Notes: generated by a model from the sequence alone, not told the origin. DNA of 64,000 nt from Streptomyces sp. NBC_00091 (GCF_026343185.1 NZ_JAPEMA010000001.1:1860001-1924000), one strand, 5' to 3'. Shown: positions 9,139 to 19,334, numbered from the stretch's first letter. Made by a program: numbers and translations.

Positions 9139-9786
9139 CTACTTCTTCAGGGCGTCCATCGCCCGCTTGGTGATCTCGTGCACCTCGCCGAGGGCGGGGA
9201 TCGTCACCAGCAGGCCCTGCTCCTTGTAGTAGCCGATGATCGGCTCGGTCTGCGTGTGGTAGACCTTCAGCCGGTTGCGGACCGTGGACTCCGAGTCGTC
9301 GTCGCGCTGGTACAGCTCGCCGCCGCAGGTGTCGCAGACACCCTCGGTCTTCGGCGCGGCGTACGAGACGTGGAAGACGTGCGCGGAGTCCTTGCGGCAG
9401 ATGCGCCGGCCGGCGATCCGCTTGACGACCTCGTCCTCCTCGACCTCCAGGTCGAGGACGGCGTCGAGCTTCATGCCCTCGCCCTGGAGCATCGCGTCCA
9501 GCGCCTCGGCCTGCGAGACGTTGCGCGGGAAGCCGTCGAGCAGGAAACCGCCCGCGGCGTCCGGCTGCTCCATGCGGTCCTTGGCCATGCCGATGGTGAT
9601 CTCGTCGGGGACGAGGTCACCGGCGTCCATGAACGCCTTCGCGCGCAGCCCCAGCTCAGTGTTCTGGCTGATGTTGGCGCGGAAGAGGTCGCCCGTGGAG
9701 ATGTGCGGGATCGACAGGTTCTTGGCGAGGAACGCGGCCTGCGTTCCCTTGCCCGCACCGGGGGGTCCGACGAGGACGATTCGCAT
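9139..9786 (-). CDS. adk: Adenylate kinase
   Basis: Adk (215 aa) interconverts ATP + AMP and 2 ADP in the cytosol. The P-loop is GPPGAGKGTQ near the N-terminus; AMP-binding STGDLFRANI and DGFPRNVSQAEAL follow. The lid (about 127-165) has a VCDTCGGELYQRDDD half but only one Cys in the other half (CRKDSAHVFHV), so zinc binding, if any, uses non-Cys ligands. The start is the ATG at 9786-9784, which shares one base with the secY stop (TGATG), implying coupling; the frame continues far upstream inside secY and must not be used. Confidence 0.96.
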   Translation of the reverse strand: MRIVLVGPPGAGKGTQAAFLAKNLSIPHISTGDLFRANISQNTELGLRAKAFMDAGDLVPDEITIGMAKDRMEQPDAAGGFLLDGFPRNVSQAEALDAMLQGEGMKLDAVLDLEVEEDEVVKRIAGRRICRKDSAHVFHVSYAAPKTEGVCDTCGGELYQRDDDSESTVRNRLKVYHTQTEPIIGYYKEQGLLVTIPALGEVHEITKRAMDALKK

Positions 9787-11099
9787 CAGCGGAGGAACCC
9801 TTCGTAGTTGCGCTGCTGGAGCTGGCTCTCGATCTGCTTCACGGTTTCCAGACCCACACCCACGATGATGAGGATGCTCGTCCCGCCGAACGGGAAGTTC
9901 TGGTTCGCTCCGAAGCCGGCCAACGCCATTGTCGGCACAAGAGCGATCAGACCCAGGTACAGCGACCCCGGCCAAGTGATCCGGTTGAGTACGTAGCTCA
10001 GGTACTCGGCGGTAGGCCGGCCGGCGCGGATGCCCGGGATGAAGCCACCATACTTCTTCATGTTGTCCGCAACTTCCTCGGGGTTGAACGAGATCGCCAC
10101 GTAGAAGAACGCGAAGAAGACGATCAGGAGGAAGTAGGTCGCGATGTAGTACGGGTGGTCGCCCTTGACGAAGTGCTTCTGGATCCAGGTCGCCCAGCCG
10201 GCCGTCGAGCCGCTGAACTGCACGATCAGGGCCGGGATGTACAGCAGCGACGAGGCGAAGATGACCGGGATGACACCGGCCTGGTTCACCTTGAGCGGGA
10301 TGTAGGTGGACGTACCGCCGTAAGCACGGCGGCCGATCATGCGCTTCGCGTACTGGACCGGGATCCGGCGCTGCGCCTGCTCGACGAAGACCACCAGGGC
10401 CACCATCGCGAGGCCCACCAGGATGACGACGCCGAACTCCACCCAGCCATCAGCGATCTTGCCCTGGAGCTTGATCGTCCAGAGGGCGGAGACGAAGCCG
10501 GCCGCGATCGAGATGAACATGAGGATGGACATGCCGTTGCCGATGCCGCGGTCGGTGATCAGCTCACCGAGCCACATGACGACACAGGTACCGGCGGTCA
10601 TGGTGAGCACCATGACGACCGTGGTGAAGATCGAGCGGTCCGGGACGATCTCCCGAGCGACCGGGCAGGTGCCGAAGAGGGCGCCGGTCCGCGCGGTGGC
10701 GACCAGGCCGGTGCCCTGGAGGATCGCGAGTGCGACCGTCAAATAGCGCGTGTACTGAGTGATCTTCGACGTGCCGGACTGTCCCTCTTTTTTGAGGTTC
10801 TCCAGCTTCGGGATGACCACGGTCAGCAGCTGCAGGATGATGCTCGCCGTGATGTACGGCATGATGCCGAGCGCGAAGATCGTGATCTGCAGCAGCGCAC
10901 CGCCGCTGAACATGTTGACCAGACCGAAGAGGCTGTTGCTGCTCCCCATCTGGTCCACACAGATCTGAACGTTCTTGTAGCTCACGCCGGGTACCGGGAT
11001 GTGGGACCCGAGCCGATACAGCACGATGATGCCGAGCGTGAAGAGCAGCTTCTTGCGCAGGTCGGGCGTCTTGAACGCCCGGGCGAACGCGGTGAGCAC
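9786..11099 (-). CDS. secY: Preprotein translocase subunit SecY
   Basis: SecY (437 aa) is the ten-helix channel of the Sec translocon, acting with SecE (encoded at 42038-42319) and SecA. It has the plug-region sequence NMFSGGALLQ and many regular hydrophobic segments; the large cytoplasmic loop contains GRRAYGGTSTYIPLKVNQAGVIPVIFA-type residues typical of SecY. GTG start with AGGAGG seven bases upstream. It is the last membrane protein gene of the spc operon and overlaps adk by one base. Confidence 0.97.
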   Translation of the reverse strand: MLTAFARAFKTPDLRKKLLFTLGIIVLYRLGSHIPVPGVSYKNVQICVDQMGSSNSLFGLVNMFSGGALLQITIFALGIMPYITASIILQLLTVVIPKLENLKKEGQSGTSKITQYTRYLTVALAILQGTGLVATARTGALFGTCPVAREIVPDRSIFTTVVMVLTMTAGTCVVMWLGELITDRGIGNGMSILMFISIAAGFVSALWTIKLQGKIADGWVEFGVVILVGLAMVALVVFVEQAQRRIPVQYAKRMIGRRAYGGTSTYIPLKVNQAGVIPVIFASSLLYIPALIVQFSGSTAGWATWIQKHFVKGDHPYYIATYFLLIVFFAFFYVAISFNPEEVADNMKKYGGFIPGIRAGRPTAEYLSYVLNRITWPGSLYLGLIALVPTMALAGFGANQNFPFGGTSILIIVGVGLETVKQIESQLQQRNYEGFLR

Positions 11100-11219
11100 G
11101 GTGCCTCCTGCGACCCCCGCGCTACTGCGTCAGAGGTGACGGTCTGAGGGATCGACGAATACGTACAAGCAAAGGTGCACGCCACCTTACCGGCGAGTGT
11201 GCCCCCCGTGGAACGACCA

Positions 11220-11253
11220 ACCGGGGATGCCCCTTATGTGAGGCATCCCCGGT
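11220..11253 (-). terminator. rplO-secY intercistronic hairpin (partial terminator?)
   Basis: ACCGGGGATGCC (11220-11231) and GGCATCCCCGGT (11242-11253) form a perfect 12-bp stem with a 10-base loop, 34 bases past the rplO stop. It splits the ribosomal protein part of spc from secY-adk-map-infA. Without a T-tract, it may attenuate rather than end transcription, or mark an RNA-processing end. Confidence 0.6.
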
Positions 11254-11287
11254 CGGGTTTCTAGCTATTTGTCACAAGAGTTTCGTC

Positions 11288-11743
11288 TTAGACGAGCTCG
11301 GTGACGGTGCCGCCGGCAGCGGCAATCTTCTCCTTGGCGGAGGCGGAAACGGCGTCAACCGAAACCGTCAGCGCCACGGAGATCTCGCCCTGGCCCAGGA
11401 CCTTGACGAGGCTGTTCTTGCGAACCGCGCCCTTGGCGACCAGGTCGGCCACCGTGACCTCTCCACCCTCGGGGTAGAGGGCACCGAGCTTGTCCAGGTT
11501 CACGACCTGGAACTCGGTGCGGAACGGGTTCTTGAAGCCCTTGAGCTTCGGCAGGCGCATGTGGAGGGGCATCTGCCCACCCTCGAAGCGCTGCGGGATC
11601 TGGTAACGGGCCTTCTGGCCCTTCGTACCACGACCGGCCGTCTTACCCTTCGACGCCTCACCACGACCGACACGGGTCTTCGCGGTCTTGGCGCCGGGGG
11701 CGGGACGGAGGTTGTGGGCCTTCAGCGGGCTGTTCTCAGCCAT
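11288..11743 (-). CDS. rplO: 50S ribosomal protein L15
   Basis: L15 (151 aa) is a late-binding 23S rRNA protein with a long extended N-terminus. Visible: [36 protein letters not shown] basic start and the [16 protein letters not shown] block diagnostic for L15, then a compact C-terminal domain ending GTVTELV. ATG start, two bases after the rpmD stop. The 188-base gap downstream carries the hairpin at 11220-11253. Confidence 0.97.
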   Translation of the reverse strand: MAENSPLKAHNLRPAPGAKTAKTRVGRGEASKGKTAGRGTKGQKARYQIPQRFEGGQMPLHMRLPKLKGFKNPFRTEFQVVNLDKLGALYPEGGEVTVADLVAKGAVRKNSLVKVLGQGEISVALTVSVDAVSASAKEKIAAAGGTVTELV

Positions 11744-11745
11744 GA

Positions 11746-11928
11746 TTAGTCAACCTCCTCAACCGTCACGAGGTGGCGGACGGTGTGAACCATTCCGCGG
11801 AACTCGGGGCGGTCCTCCTTGACGACGACGTCGTTCAGGCGCTTGAGCCCGAGCGAACGCAGCGTGTCGCGGTGGTTCTGCTTGCTGCCGATGTACGACT
11901 TCGTCTGCGTGATCTTGAGGCGGGCCAT
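11746..11928 (-). CDS. rpmD: 50S ribosomal protein L30
   Basis: A 60-aa L30 ([18 protein letters not shown], then [17 protein letters not shown], ending in HLVTVEEVD). The ATG at 11928 shares its A with the rpsE stop (TAATG), so translation is probably coupled. Frames reaching 12117 or 12154 lie inside rpsE and are not used. Confidence 0.96.
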   Translation of the reverse strand: MARLKITQTKSYIGSKQNHRDTLRSLGLKRLNDVVVKEDRPEFRGMVHTVRHLVTVEEVD

Positions 11929-12530
11929 TAGACACCCGCCCCAGCACGCGCACGGAGCAGAGCCGCGGGAGCGACGTCCTCGAGGGGCAGACCACGGCGA
12001 GCCGCGATCTCCTCGGGACGCTGCAGGCCCTTGAGGGCCGCCACGGTCGCGTGCACGATGTTGATCGCGTTCGAAGAGCCGAGCGACTTCGACAGGATGT
12101 CGTGAACGCCGGCGCACTCGAGAACGGCGCGCACCGGGCCACCGGCGATAACACCGGTACCGGGGGAAGCCGGCTTCAGCAGCACGACGCCCGCAGCGCG
12201 CTCGCCCGTGATCGGGTGAGGGATGGTGCCCTGGATGCGCGGAACCTTGAAGAAGTTCTTCTTGGCTTCCTCGACACCCTTGGCGATGGCCGCGGGAACT
12301 TCCTTGGCCTTGCCGTAACCGACACCTACGGTGCCGTCACCGTCGCCCACCACGACCAGCGCGGTGAAGCTGAAGCGGCGACCACCCTTGACAACCTTGG
12401 CGACGCGGTTGATCGCGACAACGCGCTCAACGTAAGCGGTCTTCTCGGCGGCAGGGCCACCGTCGCGACCCTTCCGGTCCCGCCGCTCGCCGCCACCGGC
12501 ACCGCTTCCGCGGCGCTGGGGTCCAGCCAT
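11928..12530 (-). CDS. rpsE: 30S ribosomal protein S5
   Basis: S5 (200 aa) contributes to mRNA entry and decoding accuracy. The double-stranded RNA-binding-like domain shows [21 protein letters not shown] and [13 protein letters not shown]; the C-terminal domain has [20 protein letters not shown] Gly/Arg-rich N-terminal arm of about 28 residues precedes the core, as in other actinomycetes. ATG start; 45 bases after rplR. Confidence 0.97.
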   Translation of the reverse strand: MAGPQRRGSGAGGGERRDRKGRDGGPAAEKTAYVERVVAINRVAKVVKGGRRFSFTALVVVGDGDGTVGVGYGKAKEVPAAIAKGVEEAKKNFFKVPRIQGTIPHPITGERAAGVVLLKPASPGTGVIAGGPVRAVLECAGVHDILSKSLGSSNAINIVHATVAALKGLQRPEEIAARRGLPLEDVAPAALLRARAGAGV

Positions 12531-12575
12531 TGGATTACCTCTCTCTGTTACGTCCGTGAGTCCCGGAACCGGGGC

Positions 12576-12959
12576 TTAGAACTTCAGCCCGGCTTCGCGG
12601 GCGGCGTCAGCCAGAGCGGCAATGCGCCCGGCGTATCGGTTGCCACCGCGGTCGAACACGACGGTCTCGACACCCGCAGCCTTGGCACGCTCGGCGACGA
12701 GCGCGCCGACAGCCTGGGCCTGGGCGCTCTTGTCGCCTTCGCCACCGCGGATCGAAGCGTCCAGGGTCGACGCGGACGCCAGGGTGTGACCCTGGAGGTC
12801 GTCGATGACCTGAGCAACGATGTTGCGGTTGGAACGCGTCACGACGAGGCGCGGACGCTCCGCCGTACCCGAGACGTTCTTGCGGATGCGGATGTGGCGG
12901 CGAGCCTTGGCAGCGCGCTTGTACGCGTCGCCCTTGGCGATCTTCACACCGTATGCCAT
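12576..12959 (-). CDS. rplR: 50S ribosomal protein L18
   Basis: L18 (127 aa) binds 5S rRNA with L5. The opening [20 protein letters not shown], the [20 protein letters not shown] block and the C-terminal [26 protein letters not shown] match the family. ATG start two bases after the rplF stop. Confidence 0.97.
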   Translation of the reverse strand: MAYGVKIAKGDAYKRAAKARRHIRIRKNVSGTAERPRLVVTRSNRNIVAQVIDDLQGHTLASASTLDASIRGGEGDKSAQAQAVGALVAERAKAAGVETVVFDRGGNRYAGRIAALADAAREAGLKF

Positions 12960-12961
12960 GG

Positions 12962-13501
12962 CTACTTACCAGCCTTTCCGACCTTGCGGCGGATGACTTC
13001 GCCGGCGTACTTGACACCCTTGGCCTTGTACGGGTCGGGCTTCCGCAGCTTGCGGATGTTGGCGGCGACCTCGCCGACCTTCTGCTTGTCGATGCCCTCG
13101 ACCGTGAACTTGGTCGGCGACTCGACCTTGAACGAGATGCCGTCAGGCGCCTCGATCAGGATCGGGTGGCTGTAACCGAGCTGGAACTCCAGGTCGGAGC
13201 CCTTCGCGGCGACGCGGTAACCGACACCGCTGATCTCGAGAGCCTTGACGTAACCCGTGGTCACGCCGGTGATCATGTTCGCCACCAGCGTGCGGGACAG
13301 GCCGTGCAGGGCCTTGTTCTGACGCTCGTCGTTGGGGCGGGTGACGTTCAGAACGCCGTCCTCACCCTTGACGATCTCGATCGGCGCGGCGACGGTGTGG
13401 GAAAGGAGACCCTTGGGGCCCTTCACCGCGACCGTGCGGCCATCGATGGTGACGTCCACACCGGCGGGAACCTGGATGGGGAGCTTGCCGATTCGCGACA
13501 T
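12962..13501 (-). CDS. rplF: 50S ribosomal protein L6
   Basis: L6 (179 aa) lies near the sarcin-ricin loop and factor-binding site. It has two related alpha/beta domains: [21 protein letters not shown] N-terminus and the C-terminal signature [16 protein letters not shown] followed by [22 protein letters not shown] start, 20 bases after rpsH. Confidence 0.97.
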   Translation of the reverse strand: MSRIGKLPIQVPAGVDVTIDGRTVAVKGPKGLLSHTVAAPIEIVKGEDGVLNVTRPNDERQNKALHGLSRTLVANMITGVTTGYVKALEISGVGYRVAAKGSDLEFQLGYSHPILIEAPDGISFKVESPTKFTVEGIDKQKVGEVAANIRKLRKPDPYKAKGVKYAGEVIRRKVGKAGK

Positions 13502-13521
13502 TGCTTTTCCTCCGTTCCCGA

Positions 13522-13920
13522 CTACCAGACGTAGGCGAGGACTTCCCCACCTACGCCCTTCTTGCCTGCCTGCTGGCCGGTGAGGAGACCGTGGGACGTG
13601 GAGATGATCGCCACGCCCAGGCCGCCGAGCACCTTCGGCAGGTTGGTGGACTTCGCGTACACGCGCAGACCGGGCTTCGAGATCCGCTTGATGCCCGCAA
13701 TGGAGCGCTCGCGGTTCGGCCCGAACTTCAGCTCGAGGACGAGGTTCTTGCCGACCTCGGCGTCCTCGACCTTCCAGCCGGTGATGAAACCCTCCTGCTT
13801 GAGGATCTCTGCGATGTGCGACTTGATCTTGCTGTGCGGCATCACGACGGTGTCGTGGTACGCCGAGTTAGCGTTACGCAGACGCGTGAGCATGTCTGCG
13901 ATCGGGTCAGTCATGGTCAT
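13522..13920 (-). CDS. rpsH: 30S ribosomal protein S8
   Basis: S8 (132 aa) is a central-domain 16S rRNA organiser and in some bacteria the translational repressor of the spc operon. It opens [20 protein letters not shown] and ends with [20 protein letters not shown] and LAYVW. The ATG at 13920 is the family start; the frame upstream to 14055 is spurious. A second in-frame ATG two codons on is an alternative. A 224-base gap separates it from rpsN. Confidence 0.96.
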   Translation of the reverse strand: MTMTDPIADMLTRLRNANSAYHDTVVMPHSKIKSHIAEILKQEGFITGWKVEDAEVGKNLVLELKFGPNRERSIAGIKRISKPGLRVYAKSTNLPKVLGGLGVAIISTSHGLLTGQQAGKKGVGGEVLAYVW

Positions 13921-14144
13921 GAAGTGGCCTTCGGCCTCTCTCGCCGGGGTTTCCTGTATGCGCCATCCCTCTCCCCGCTCAGAGGCGGGACGGGTGCGGT
14001 GCGGGGACCTACGGCGTAGTAAGTCGTTATGGGCGGCGGACGCCCAACCACACAAGCCTAAGGCATGCGGGGCCGGGCATCCGCCGACCAGATGCTTACC
14101 GAGAGTCTCTGGTACTTCCCCAAGTCCTTACGGACCGGAGGTAG

Positions 14145-14330
14145 TTACCAGGAGCTCTTGGTCACGCCCGGCAGCTCGCCACGGTGAGCCATCTCACGAA
14201 GGCAGACGCGGCACAGGCCGAACTTGCGGTACACGGAGTGGGGGCGACCGCAGCGCTGGCAGCGGGTGTACGCACGCACACCGAACTTGGGCTTGCGGGC
14301 AGCCTTCGCGATGAGAGCCTTCTTCGCCAT
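14145..14330 (-). CDS. rpsN: 30S ribosomal protein S14, type Z (zinc form)
   Basis: A 61-aa zinc-containing S14 with four Cys ligands C24, C27, C40, C43 ([10 protein letters not shown] and [10 protein letters not shown]). This short form is the constitutive one; a longer zinc-free S14 is usually elsewhere under zinc control. ATG start five bases after the rplE stop. Ends [11 protein letters not shown], the family C-terminus. Confidence 0.96.
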   Translation of the reverse strand: MAKKALIAKAARKPKFGVRAYTRCQRCGRPHSVYRKFGLCRVCLREMAHRGELPGVTKSSW

Positions 14331-14335
14331 CTCGC

Positions 14336-14887
14336 TTACGCCTCCTTGAAGGGGAAGCCGAGGTGACGGAGGAGCGCGCGGCCCTCAGCGTCGTTGGTCG
14401 CCGTGGTGACCACGGTGATGTCCATACCCCGGGTACGGTCGATCTTGTCCTGGTCGATCTCGTGGAACATGACCTGCTCCGTGAGACCGAAGGTGTAGTT
14501 GCCACGGCCGTCGAACTGCTTCGGCGACAGACCACGGAAGTCACGGATACGCGGCAGCGCGAGCGACAGCGTACGGTCCAGGAACTCCCACATGCGGTCA
14601 CCACGGAGGGTGACGTGGCAGCCGATCGGCTGACCCTCGCGCAGCTTGAACTGCGCGATGGACTTGCGGGCCTTCGTGACGGCCGGCTTCTGACCGGTGA
14701 TCGTCGTCAGGTCGCGGATGGCGCCGTCGATCAGCTTGGAGTCGCGGGCGGCGTCGCCCACACCCATGTTGACCACGATCTTCACGAGGCCGGGGATCTG
14801 CATGACGTTCTCGTAGGAGAACTCCTCACGCAGCTTGCCCGCGATGTCCTCGCGGTACTTCGTCTTGAGACGCGGAGTGGTAGCCAT
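14336..14887 (-). CDS. rplE: 50S ribosomal protein L5
   Basis: L5 (183 aa) binds 5S rRNA and contacts the P-site tRNA and S13. It shows [37 protein letters not shown] and [20 protein letters not shown], all L5 hallmarks. The ATG at 14887 overlaps the rplX stop by one base (TGATG), supporting coupled translation. Confidence 0.97.
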   Translation of the reverse strand: MATTPRLKTKYREDIAGKLREEFSYENVMQIPGLVKIVVNMGVGDAARDSKLIDGAIRDLTTITGQKPAVTKARKSIAQFKLREGQPIGCHVTLRGDRMWEFLDRTLSLALPRIRDFRGLSPKQFDGRGNYTFGLTEQVMFHEIDQDKIDRTRGMDITVVTTATNDAEGRALLRHLGFPFKEA

Positions 14888-15198
14888 CAGATGTCCTCAC
14901 CCGTCCGCTTGGCAACGCGGATCTTGTTGCCCTCGTCGTCGAAGCGGTAGCCGACGCGGGTGACGACCTTCTCGCCGTCCTTCTCCACAACCAGCTGAAC
15001 GTTGCTGACGTGGACCGGGGCCTCGGTGATCACAATGCCACCGGCCTGGTTCTGGCCAGCCTTGGTGTGCTTCTTGACCCGGTTGACACCCTCGACGAGG
15101 ACGCGGTCGTCGGCGGGGAAGGCCGCGATGACCTTGCCCTGCTTGCCCTTGTCCTTACCGGTGATGACCTGAACCAGGTCGCCCTTCTTGATCTTCAT
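14887..15198 (-). CDS. rplX: 50S ribosomal protein L24
   Basis: L24 (103 aa) starts 50S assembly and sits by the tunnel exit. The KOW motif is near the N-terminus ([20 protein letters not shown]), followed by [20 protein letters not shown] start two bases after the rplN stop; overlaps rplE by one base. Confidence 0.97.
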   Translation of the reverse strand: MKIKKGDLVQVITGKDKGKQGKVIAAFPADDRVLVEGVNRVKKHTKAGQNQAGGIVITEAPVHVSNVQLVVEKDGEKVVTRVGYRFDDEGNKIRVAKRTGEDI

Positions 15199-15200
15199 GC

Positions 15201-15569
15201 TTACAGCACCTCCGGCGCGAGCGAGATGATCTTCATGAACTTCTTCTCGCGCAGCTCACGGCCCACCGGGCCGAAGATACGGGTGCCGCGAGGGTCGCCG
15301 TCGTTCTTCAGAATGACGGCGGCGTTCTCGTCAAAGCGGATGTACGAGCCGTCCTGGCGGCGACGCTCCTTGACGGTGCGAACGATGACCGCCTTGACGA
15401 CGTCACCCTTCTTCACGTTGCCACCGGGGATCGCGTCCTTGACGGTGGCGACGATGACGTCACCGATGCCCGCGTAGCGGCGACCGGAACCACCGAGAAC
15501 ACGGATGCAAAGGATTTCCTTGGCACCAGTGTTGTCGGCGATACGCAGTCGCGACTCCTGCTGGATCAC
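15201..15569 (-). CDS. rplN: 50S ribosomal protein L14
   Basis: L14 (122 aa) forms an intersubunit bridge and is where RsfS binds in many bacteria. The sequence [20 protein letters not shown] and [17 protein letters not shown] are diagnostic. ATG start. It opens the spc portion, 108 bases after rpsQ; that gap contains a GGGGGCC/GGCCCCC pairing but no convincing promoter. Confidence 0.97.
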   Translation of the reverse strand: MIQQESRLRIADNTGAKEILCIRVLGGSGRRYAGIGDVIVATVKDAIPGGNVKKGDVVKAVIVRTVKERRRQDGSYIRFDENAAVILKNDGDPRGTRIFGPVGRELREKKFMKIISLAPEVL

Positions 15570-15677
15570 GTGTATCTCCTGTTTGTCTGCCGGTTCCCGG
15601 CGGGGGCCTCACACTCCGAAGAGCGGTGGCCCCCACCGAGCCTGGCGGAACGAACCTAAGGGAAACCCCTCAGGTGC

Positions 15678-15959
15678 TTACTTGGCCTTCTCGAGGATCT
15701 CGACGATGCGCCAGCGCTTGCTCGCCGACAGCGGACGCGTCTCCATGATGAGGACGCGGTCGCCGACGCCGGCAGCGTTCTGCTCGTCGTGCGCCTTGAG
15801 CTTGTTCGTACGGCGGATGACCTTGCCGTACAGGGCGTGCTTCACGCGGTCCTCGACGGCGACGACGACGGTCTTGTCCATCTTGTCGCTGACGACCAGA
15901 CCCTCACGGGTCTTGCGGAAACCGCGCTCGGTCTTCTCAGTCACGTTGTTCTCGCTCAT
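15678..15959 (-). CDS. rpsQ: 30S ribosomal protein S17
   Basis: S17 (93 aa) is an OB-fold primary 16S rRNA binder. The core is [21 protein letters not shown] and [19 protein letters not shown]. The first 14 residues ([14 protein letters not shown]) are an actinobacterial extension. ATG start overlapping the rpmC stop by one base. Confidence 0.96.
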   Translation of the reverse strand: MSENNVTEKTERGFRKTREGLVVSDKMDKTVVVAVEDRVKHALYGKVIRRTNKLKAHDEQNAAGVGDRVLIMETRPLSASKRWRIVEILEKAK

Positions 15960-16183
15960 CAGGCGCTCTCCACCGTCTCGATACCGAGCTCACGCTCGTG
16001 CATCAGGGTGTAGATGCGAGCGATGTCCTTACGGACGGACTTGAGCCGGCCGTTGTTCTCCAGCTGACCAGTGGCCGCCTGGAAGCGGAGCTTGAACAGC
16101 TCCTCCTTGGCCTCGCGCAGCTTGCCAACGAGCTCCTCGTTGCCGAGCTCACGCAGCTCGGACGCCTTGGTTCCCGTCGCCAT
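15959..16183 (-). CDS. rpmC: 50S ribosomal protein L29
   Basis: L29 (74 aa) is a helical hairpin at the tunnel exit, part of the SRP and trigger factor dock. Contains [20 protein letters not shown] and [17 protein letters not shown]. Two starts are possible: ATG at 16183 (one-base overlap with the rplP stop) or GTG at 16186 (GTGA overlap); I chose ATG because it gives the 74-residue length usual for the genus. Confidence 0.94.
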   Translation of the reverse strand: MATGTKASELRELGNEELVGKLREAKEELFKLRFQAATGQLENNGRLKSVRKDIARIYTLMHERELGIETVESA

Positions 16184-16602
16184 CACGACTCACCTGCCTC
16201 GCGCCGAACAATCCGGCACTTCATCGGAAGCTTGTGAGCAGCGCGGGTAAGCGCCTCACGAGCAATCTTCTCGTTCGGGTAGGACAGCTCGAACATGACC
16301 CGGCCCGGGTGCACGTTGGCGATCCACCACTCGGGAGAACCCTTACCGGAACCCATGCGGGTCTCGGCCGGCTTCTTCGTCAGGGGGCGGTCCGGGTAGA
16401 TGTTGATCCAGACCTTGCCGCCACGCTTGATGTGGCGGGTCATCGCGATACGAGCCGCCTCGATCTGGCGGTTCGTCACGTAGGCGGGGGTAAGCGCCTG
16501 GATGCCGTACTCGCCGAACGAGACCTCAGTACCGCCCTTGGCCATACCGCTGCGCTTCGGGTGGTGCTGCTTGCGGTGCTTGACCCTACGAGGGATCAGC
16601 AT
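16183..16602 (-). CDS. rplP: 50S ribosomal protein L16
   Basis: L16 (139 aa) shapes the A-site tRNA elbow region. It opens [20 protein letters not shown] and includes [20 protein letters not shown] and [19 protein letters not shown], the L16 signatures. ATG start five bases after the rpsC stop, overlapped by rpmC at its end. Confidence 0.97.
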   Translation of the reverse strand: MLIPRRVKHRKQHHPKRSGMAKGGTEVSFGEYGIQALTPAYVTNRQIEAARIAMTRHIKRGGKVWINIYPDRPLTKKPAETRMGSGKGSPEWWIANVHPGRVMFELSYPNEKIAREALTRAAHKLPMKCRIVRREAGES

Positions 16603-16607
16603 GTCGG

Positions 16608-17450
16608 TCAGGCCTCCGTTCCGGTGCTCTCGGCCGGAGCGGCGGCGGGAGCGTCGGCCTTGGGGGCCTCGGCACCAGCAGCCTGCTGCGGCTTGCGGCC
16701 ACCACGGCCGCCGCGCTCGCCACCACGGCCACCACGGCCGGCGGGACGGTCGCCAGCGCCCTGAGCACCACGGGCCGGGCGGTTACCCGCACGGGCCGCA
16801 GCGTTCTCGGCGCGAACCTCGGCGATGTTCTTGACGTCGCCCTTGTAGATCCAGACCTTCACACCGATACGGCCGAAGGTGGTCTTGGCCTCGAAGAAGC
16901 CGTAGTCCACGTTCGCGCGGAGGGTGTGCAGCGGCACACGGCCTTCGCGGTAGAACTCGGAGCGGGACATCTCGGCGCCGCCGAGACGGCCGCCACACTG
17001 GATCTTGATGCCCTTGGCGCCGGCCTTCATCGTGCCCTGCATGCTCTTGCGCATGGCACGACGGAAGGAGACGCGGGAGGAGAGCTGCTCGGCAACGGCC
17101 TGGGCAACCAGCTGAGCGTCAAGCTCGGGGTTCTTGACCTCGAGGATGTTCAGCTGGACCTGCTTGCCCGTGAGCTTCTCGAGGTCACCGCGGATGCGGT
17201 CGGCCTCGGCGCCACGGCGGCCGATGACGATGCCCGGACGAGCGGTGTGGATGTCCACACGCACGCGGTCACGGGTGCGCTCGATCTCAACCTTCGAGAT
17301 GCCGGCGCGCTCCATGCCGGACGTCATCATCCGACGGATGGCGACGTCTTCCTTGACGTAGTCCTTGTACAGCTTGTCGGCGTACCAACGCGACTTGAAG
17401 TCGGTGGTGATGCCGAGCCGGAACCCGTGCGGGTTTACCTTCTGGCCCAT
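16608..17450 (-). CDS. rpsC: 30S ribosomal protein S3 with Gly/Arg-rich C-terminal tail
   Basis: S3 (280 aa) lines the mRNA entry tunnel. [20 protein letters not shown] starts the protein; the KH domain contains the [12 protein letters not shown] loop (73-84). The bacterial core ends near residue 213; the last ~65 residues are low-complexity, with several RGG-like repeats at about 227-252 and an Ala/Pro/Glu tail. Such tails occur in Streptomyces S3; their role is unknown. ATG start, overlapping the rplV stop by one base. Confidence 0.97.
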   Translation of the reverse strand: MGQKVNPHGFRLGITTDFKSRWYADKLYKDYVKEDVAIRRMMTSGMERAGISKVEIERTRDRVRVDIHTARPGIVIGRRGAEADRIRGDLEKLTGKQVQLNILEVKNPELDAQLVAQAVAEQLSSRVSFRRAMRKSMQGTMKAGAKGIKIQCGGRLGGAEMSRSEFYREGRVPLHTLRANVDYGFFEAKTTFGRIGVKVWIYKGDVKNIAEVRAENAAARAGNRPARGAQGAGDRPAGRGGRGGERGGRGGRKPQQAAGAEAPKADAPAAAPAESTGTEA

Positions 17451-17797
17451 TACCGGGAACCTTCCTTGCTGCTGACGACCACGGTGATGTGGCTGGTCCG
17501 CTTGCGGATCCGGTAGGCACGGCCCTGGGCACGCGGACGGAACCGCTTCAGGGTCGGGCCCTCGTCCACGTACGCCTCGCTGATGACCAGCGTGGAGGCG
17601 TCCGGGTGGTTGTAGTTGTGTGCGGCGTTGGCAATGGCGCTGTCCAGCACCTTGCCGACCGGCACGCTCGCGGCCTGCGGGGCGAAACGCAGGACCGCCT
17701 GAGCCTCCGTGGCATCCATGCCACGGATAAGGTCCACCACTCGGCGGGCCTTCATGGGCGTGACGCGGATGTACCGCGCCTGGGCCCTGGCTTCCAT
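17450..17797 (-). CDS. rplV: 50S ribosomal protein L22
   Basis: L22 (115 aa) has a beta-hairpin lining the exit tunnel, a known macrolide-response site. It reads [20 protein letters not shown], then the hairpin [20 protein letters not shown] with no apparent insertion or deletion. The ATG at 17797 has AAGGGA upstream; the frame extends to 17833 but the longer N-terminus is not family-like. Confidence 0.96.
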   Translation of the reverse strand: MEARAQARYIRVTPMKARRVVDLIRGMDATEAQAVLRFAPQAASVPVGKVLDSAIANAAHNYNHPDASTLVISEAYVDEGPTLKRFRPRAQGRAYRIRKRTSHITVVVSSKEGSR

Positions 17798-17840
17798 GGT
17801 TGTCCCTTCGGTGTAAGTCATAGTCATAACCACCCCGCCT

Positions 17841-18122
17841 TTAGCGGCGCTTCGACTTCCGGTCGTCCTTGACGTGGCCGCGGAAGGTGCGAGTCGGCGA
17901 GAACTCGCCGAGCTTGTGGCCGACCATCGACTCGGTGACGAACACCGGGACGTGGGTCTTGCCGTTGTGCACCGCGATGGTGTGACCCAGCATGCTGGGG
18001 ATGATCATCGAGCGACGGGACCAGGTCTTGATGACGTTCTTGGTGCCGGCTTCGTTCTGGACATCCACCTTCTTTACGAGGTGGTCGTCGACGAAGGGCC
18101 CCTTCTTGAGACTGCGCGGCAT
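17841..18122 (-). CDS. rpsS: 30S ribosomal protein S19
   Basis: S19 (93 aa) sits on the 30S head with S13. [20 protein letters not shown] opens it; [20 protein letters not shown] and [16 protein letters not shown] are conserved. ATG start 12 bases after rplB. Confidence 0.97.
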   Translation of the reverse strand: MPRSLKKGPFVDDHLVKKVDVQNEAGTKNVIKTWSRRSMIIPSMLGHTIAVHNGKTHVPVFVTESMVGHKLGEFSPTRTFRGHVKDDRKSKRR

Positions 18123-18134
18123 CTAAACCCGCTC

Positions 18135-18971
18135 CTAGCGCTTCTTGTTCGTCTTGCGGCGGCGGACGATGTACTTGCTCGAAGCCTTCTTCGGCGAGCG
18201 AGTACGACCCTCCTTCTGACCCCACGGGGAGACCGGGTGGCGACCACCACTGGTCTTGCCCTCACCACCACCGTGCGGGTGGTCAACCGGGTTCATCGCG
18301 ACACCGCGGACGGACGGGCGAACGCCCTTCCAGCGCATACGGCCGGCCTTGCCCCAGTTGATGTTCGACTGCTCGGCGTTGCCGACCTCGCCGACCGTGG
18401 CGCGGCAGCGCGCGTCGACGAGACGGATCTCACCGGACGGCATACGAAGGTGGGCCATCGTGCCCTCCTTCGCCAGCAGCTGCACGGAGGCACCGGCCGA
18501 GCGGGCGAACTTCGCGCCGCCACCGGGACGGAGCTCGATCGCGTGGATCGTGGTACCGACCGGGATGTTGCGGAGCGCCAGGTTGTTACCGGGCTTGATG
18601 TCGGCCGTGGGGCCGTTCTCAATCCGGTCGCCCTGCTTCAGAGCCTTCGGCGCGATGATGTAGCGCTTCTCGCCGTCCGCGTAGTGCAGGAGCGCGATGC
18701 GCGCGGTGCGGTTGGGGTCGTACTCGATGTGCGCGACCTTGGCCGGCACGCCGTCCTTGTCGTGACGACGGAAGTCGATCACGCGGTAGGCGCGCTTGTG
18801 TCCACCACCCTGGTGGCGAACGGTGATCCGACCGGTGTTGTTACGGCCGCCCTTGCTGTGCAGGGGGCGAACCAGCGACTTCTCCGGCGTGGACCGCGTG
18901 ATCTCGACAAAGTCGGCGACGCTGGAGCCACGACGGCCCGGGGTCGTCGGCTTGTACTTGCGGATACCCAT
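18135..18971 (-). CDS. rplB: 50S ribosomal protein L2
   Basis: L2 (278 aa) is needed for subunit association and peptidyl transfer. [20 protein letters not shown] and the C-terminal [20 protein letters not shown], including the conserved His of the peptidyl-transferase-proximal loop, are intact. ATG start, 39 bases after rplW. Confidence 0.98.
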   Translation of the reverse strand: MGIRKYKPTTPGRRGSSVADFVEITRSTPEKSLVRPLHSKGGRNNTGRITVRHQGGGHKRAYRVIDFRRHDKDGVPAKVAHIEYDPNRTARIALLHYADGEKRYIIAPKALKQGDRIENGPTADIKPGNNLALRNIPVGTTIHAIELRPGGGAKFARSAGASVQLLAKEGTMAHLRMPSGEIRLVDARCRATVGEVGNAEQSNINWGKAGRMRWKGVRPSVRGVAMNPVDHPHGGGEGKTSGGRHPVSPWGQKEGRTRSPKKASSKYIVRRRKTNKKR

Positions 18972-19010
18972 TTCTCAGTCCTCGTCCGATTCCGGACGAC
19001 TAGACCTCCG

Positions 19011-19334
19011 TTAGGAGGCCTGGCCGCCGAAGATGTCGATTCGGTCGCCCTCAGCGAGGGTCACGATGGCGCGCTTGGTGTCAGCGCGCTTGCCGAAACC
19101 GGTCTTGGTGCGCTTGCGCTTACCCTGACGGTTGATCGTGTTGACCCCGGTGACCTTGACCCCGAAGACCGCCTCGACGGCCTGCTTGATCTGGGTCTTG
19201 TTGGAGCCGGGCGCGACGATGAACGTGTACTTGTTCTCGTCCAGCAGCGCGTAGCTCTTCTCCGAGACAACCGGCTTGATCAGCAGGTCGCGCGGGTCAG
19301 TGAAGGTCTTGCTGGTAACGGTCGCCTCAGACAT
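19011..19334 (-). CDS. rplW: 50S ribosomal protein L23
   Basis: L23 (107 aa) is the main docking site for trigger factor and SRP at the tunnel exit. The core is [20 protein letters not shown] and [20 protein letters not shown]. The ATG shares one base with the rplD stop. It is shorter at the N-terminus than the version I recall for S. coelicolor, which has a ~30-residue extension; here the upstream frame overlaps rplD so the short form is right. Confidence 0.95.
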   Translation of the reverse strand: MSEATVTSKTFTDPRDLLIKPVVSEKSYALLDENKYTFIVAPGSNKTQIKQAVEAVFGVKVTGVNTINRQGKRKRTKTGFGKRADTKRAIVTLAEGDRIDIFGGQAS

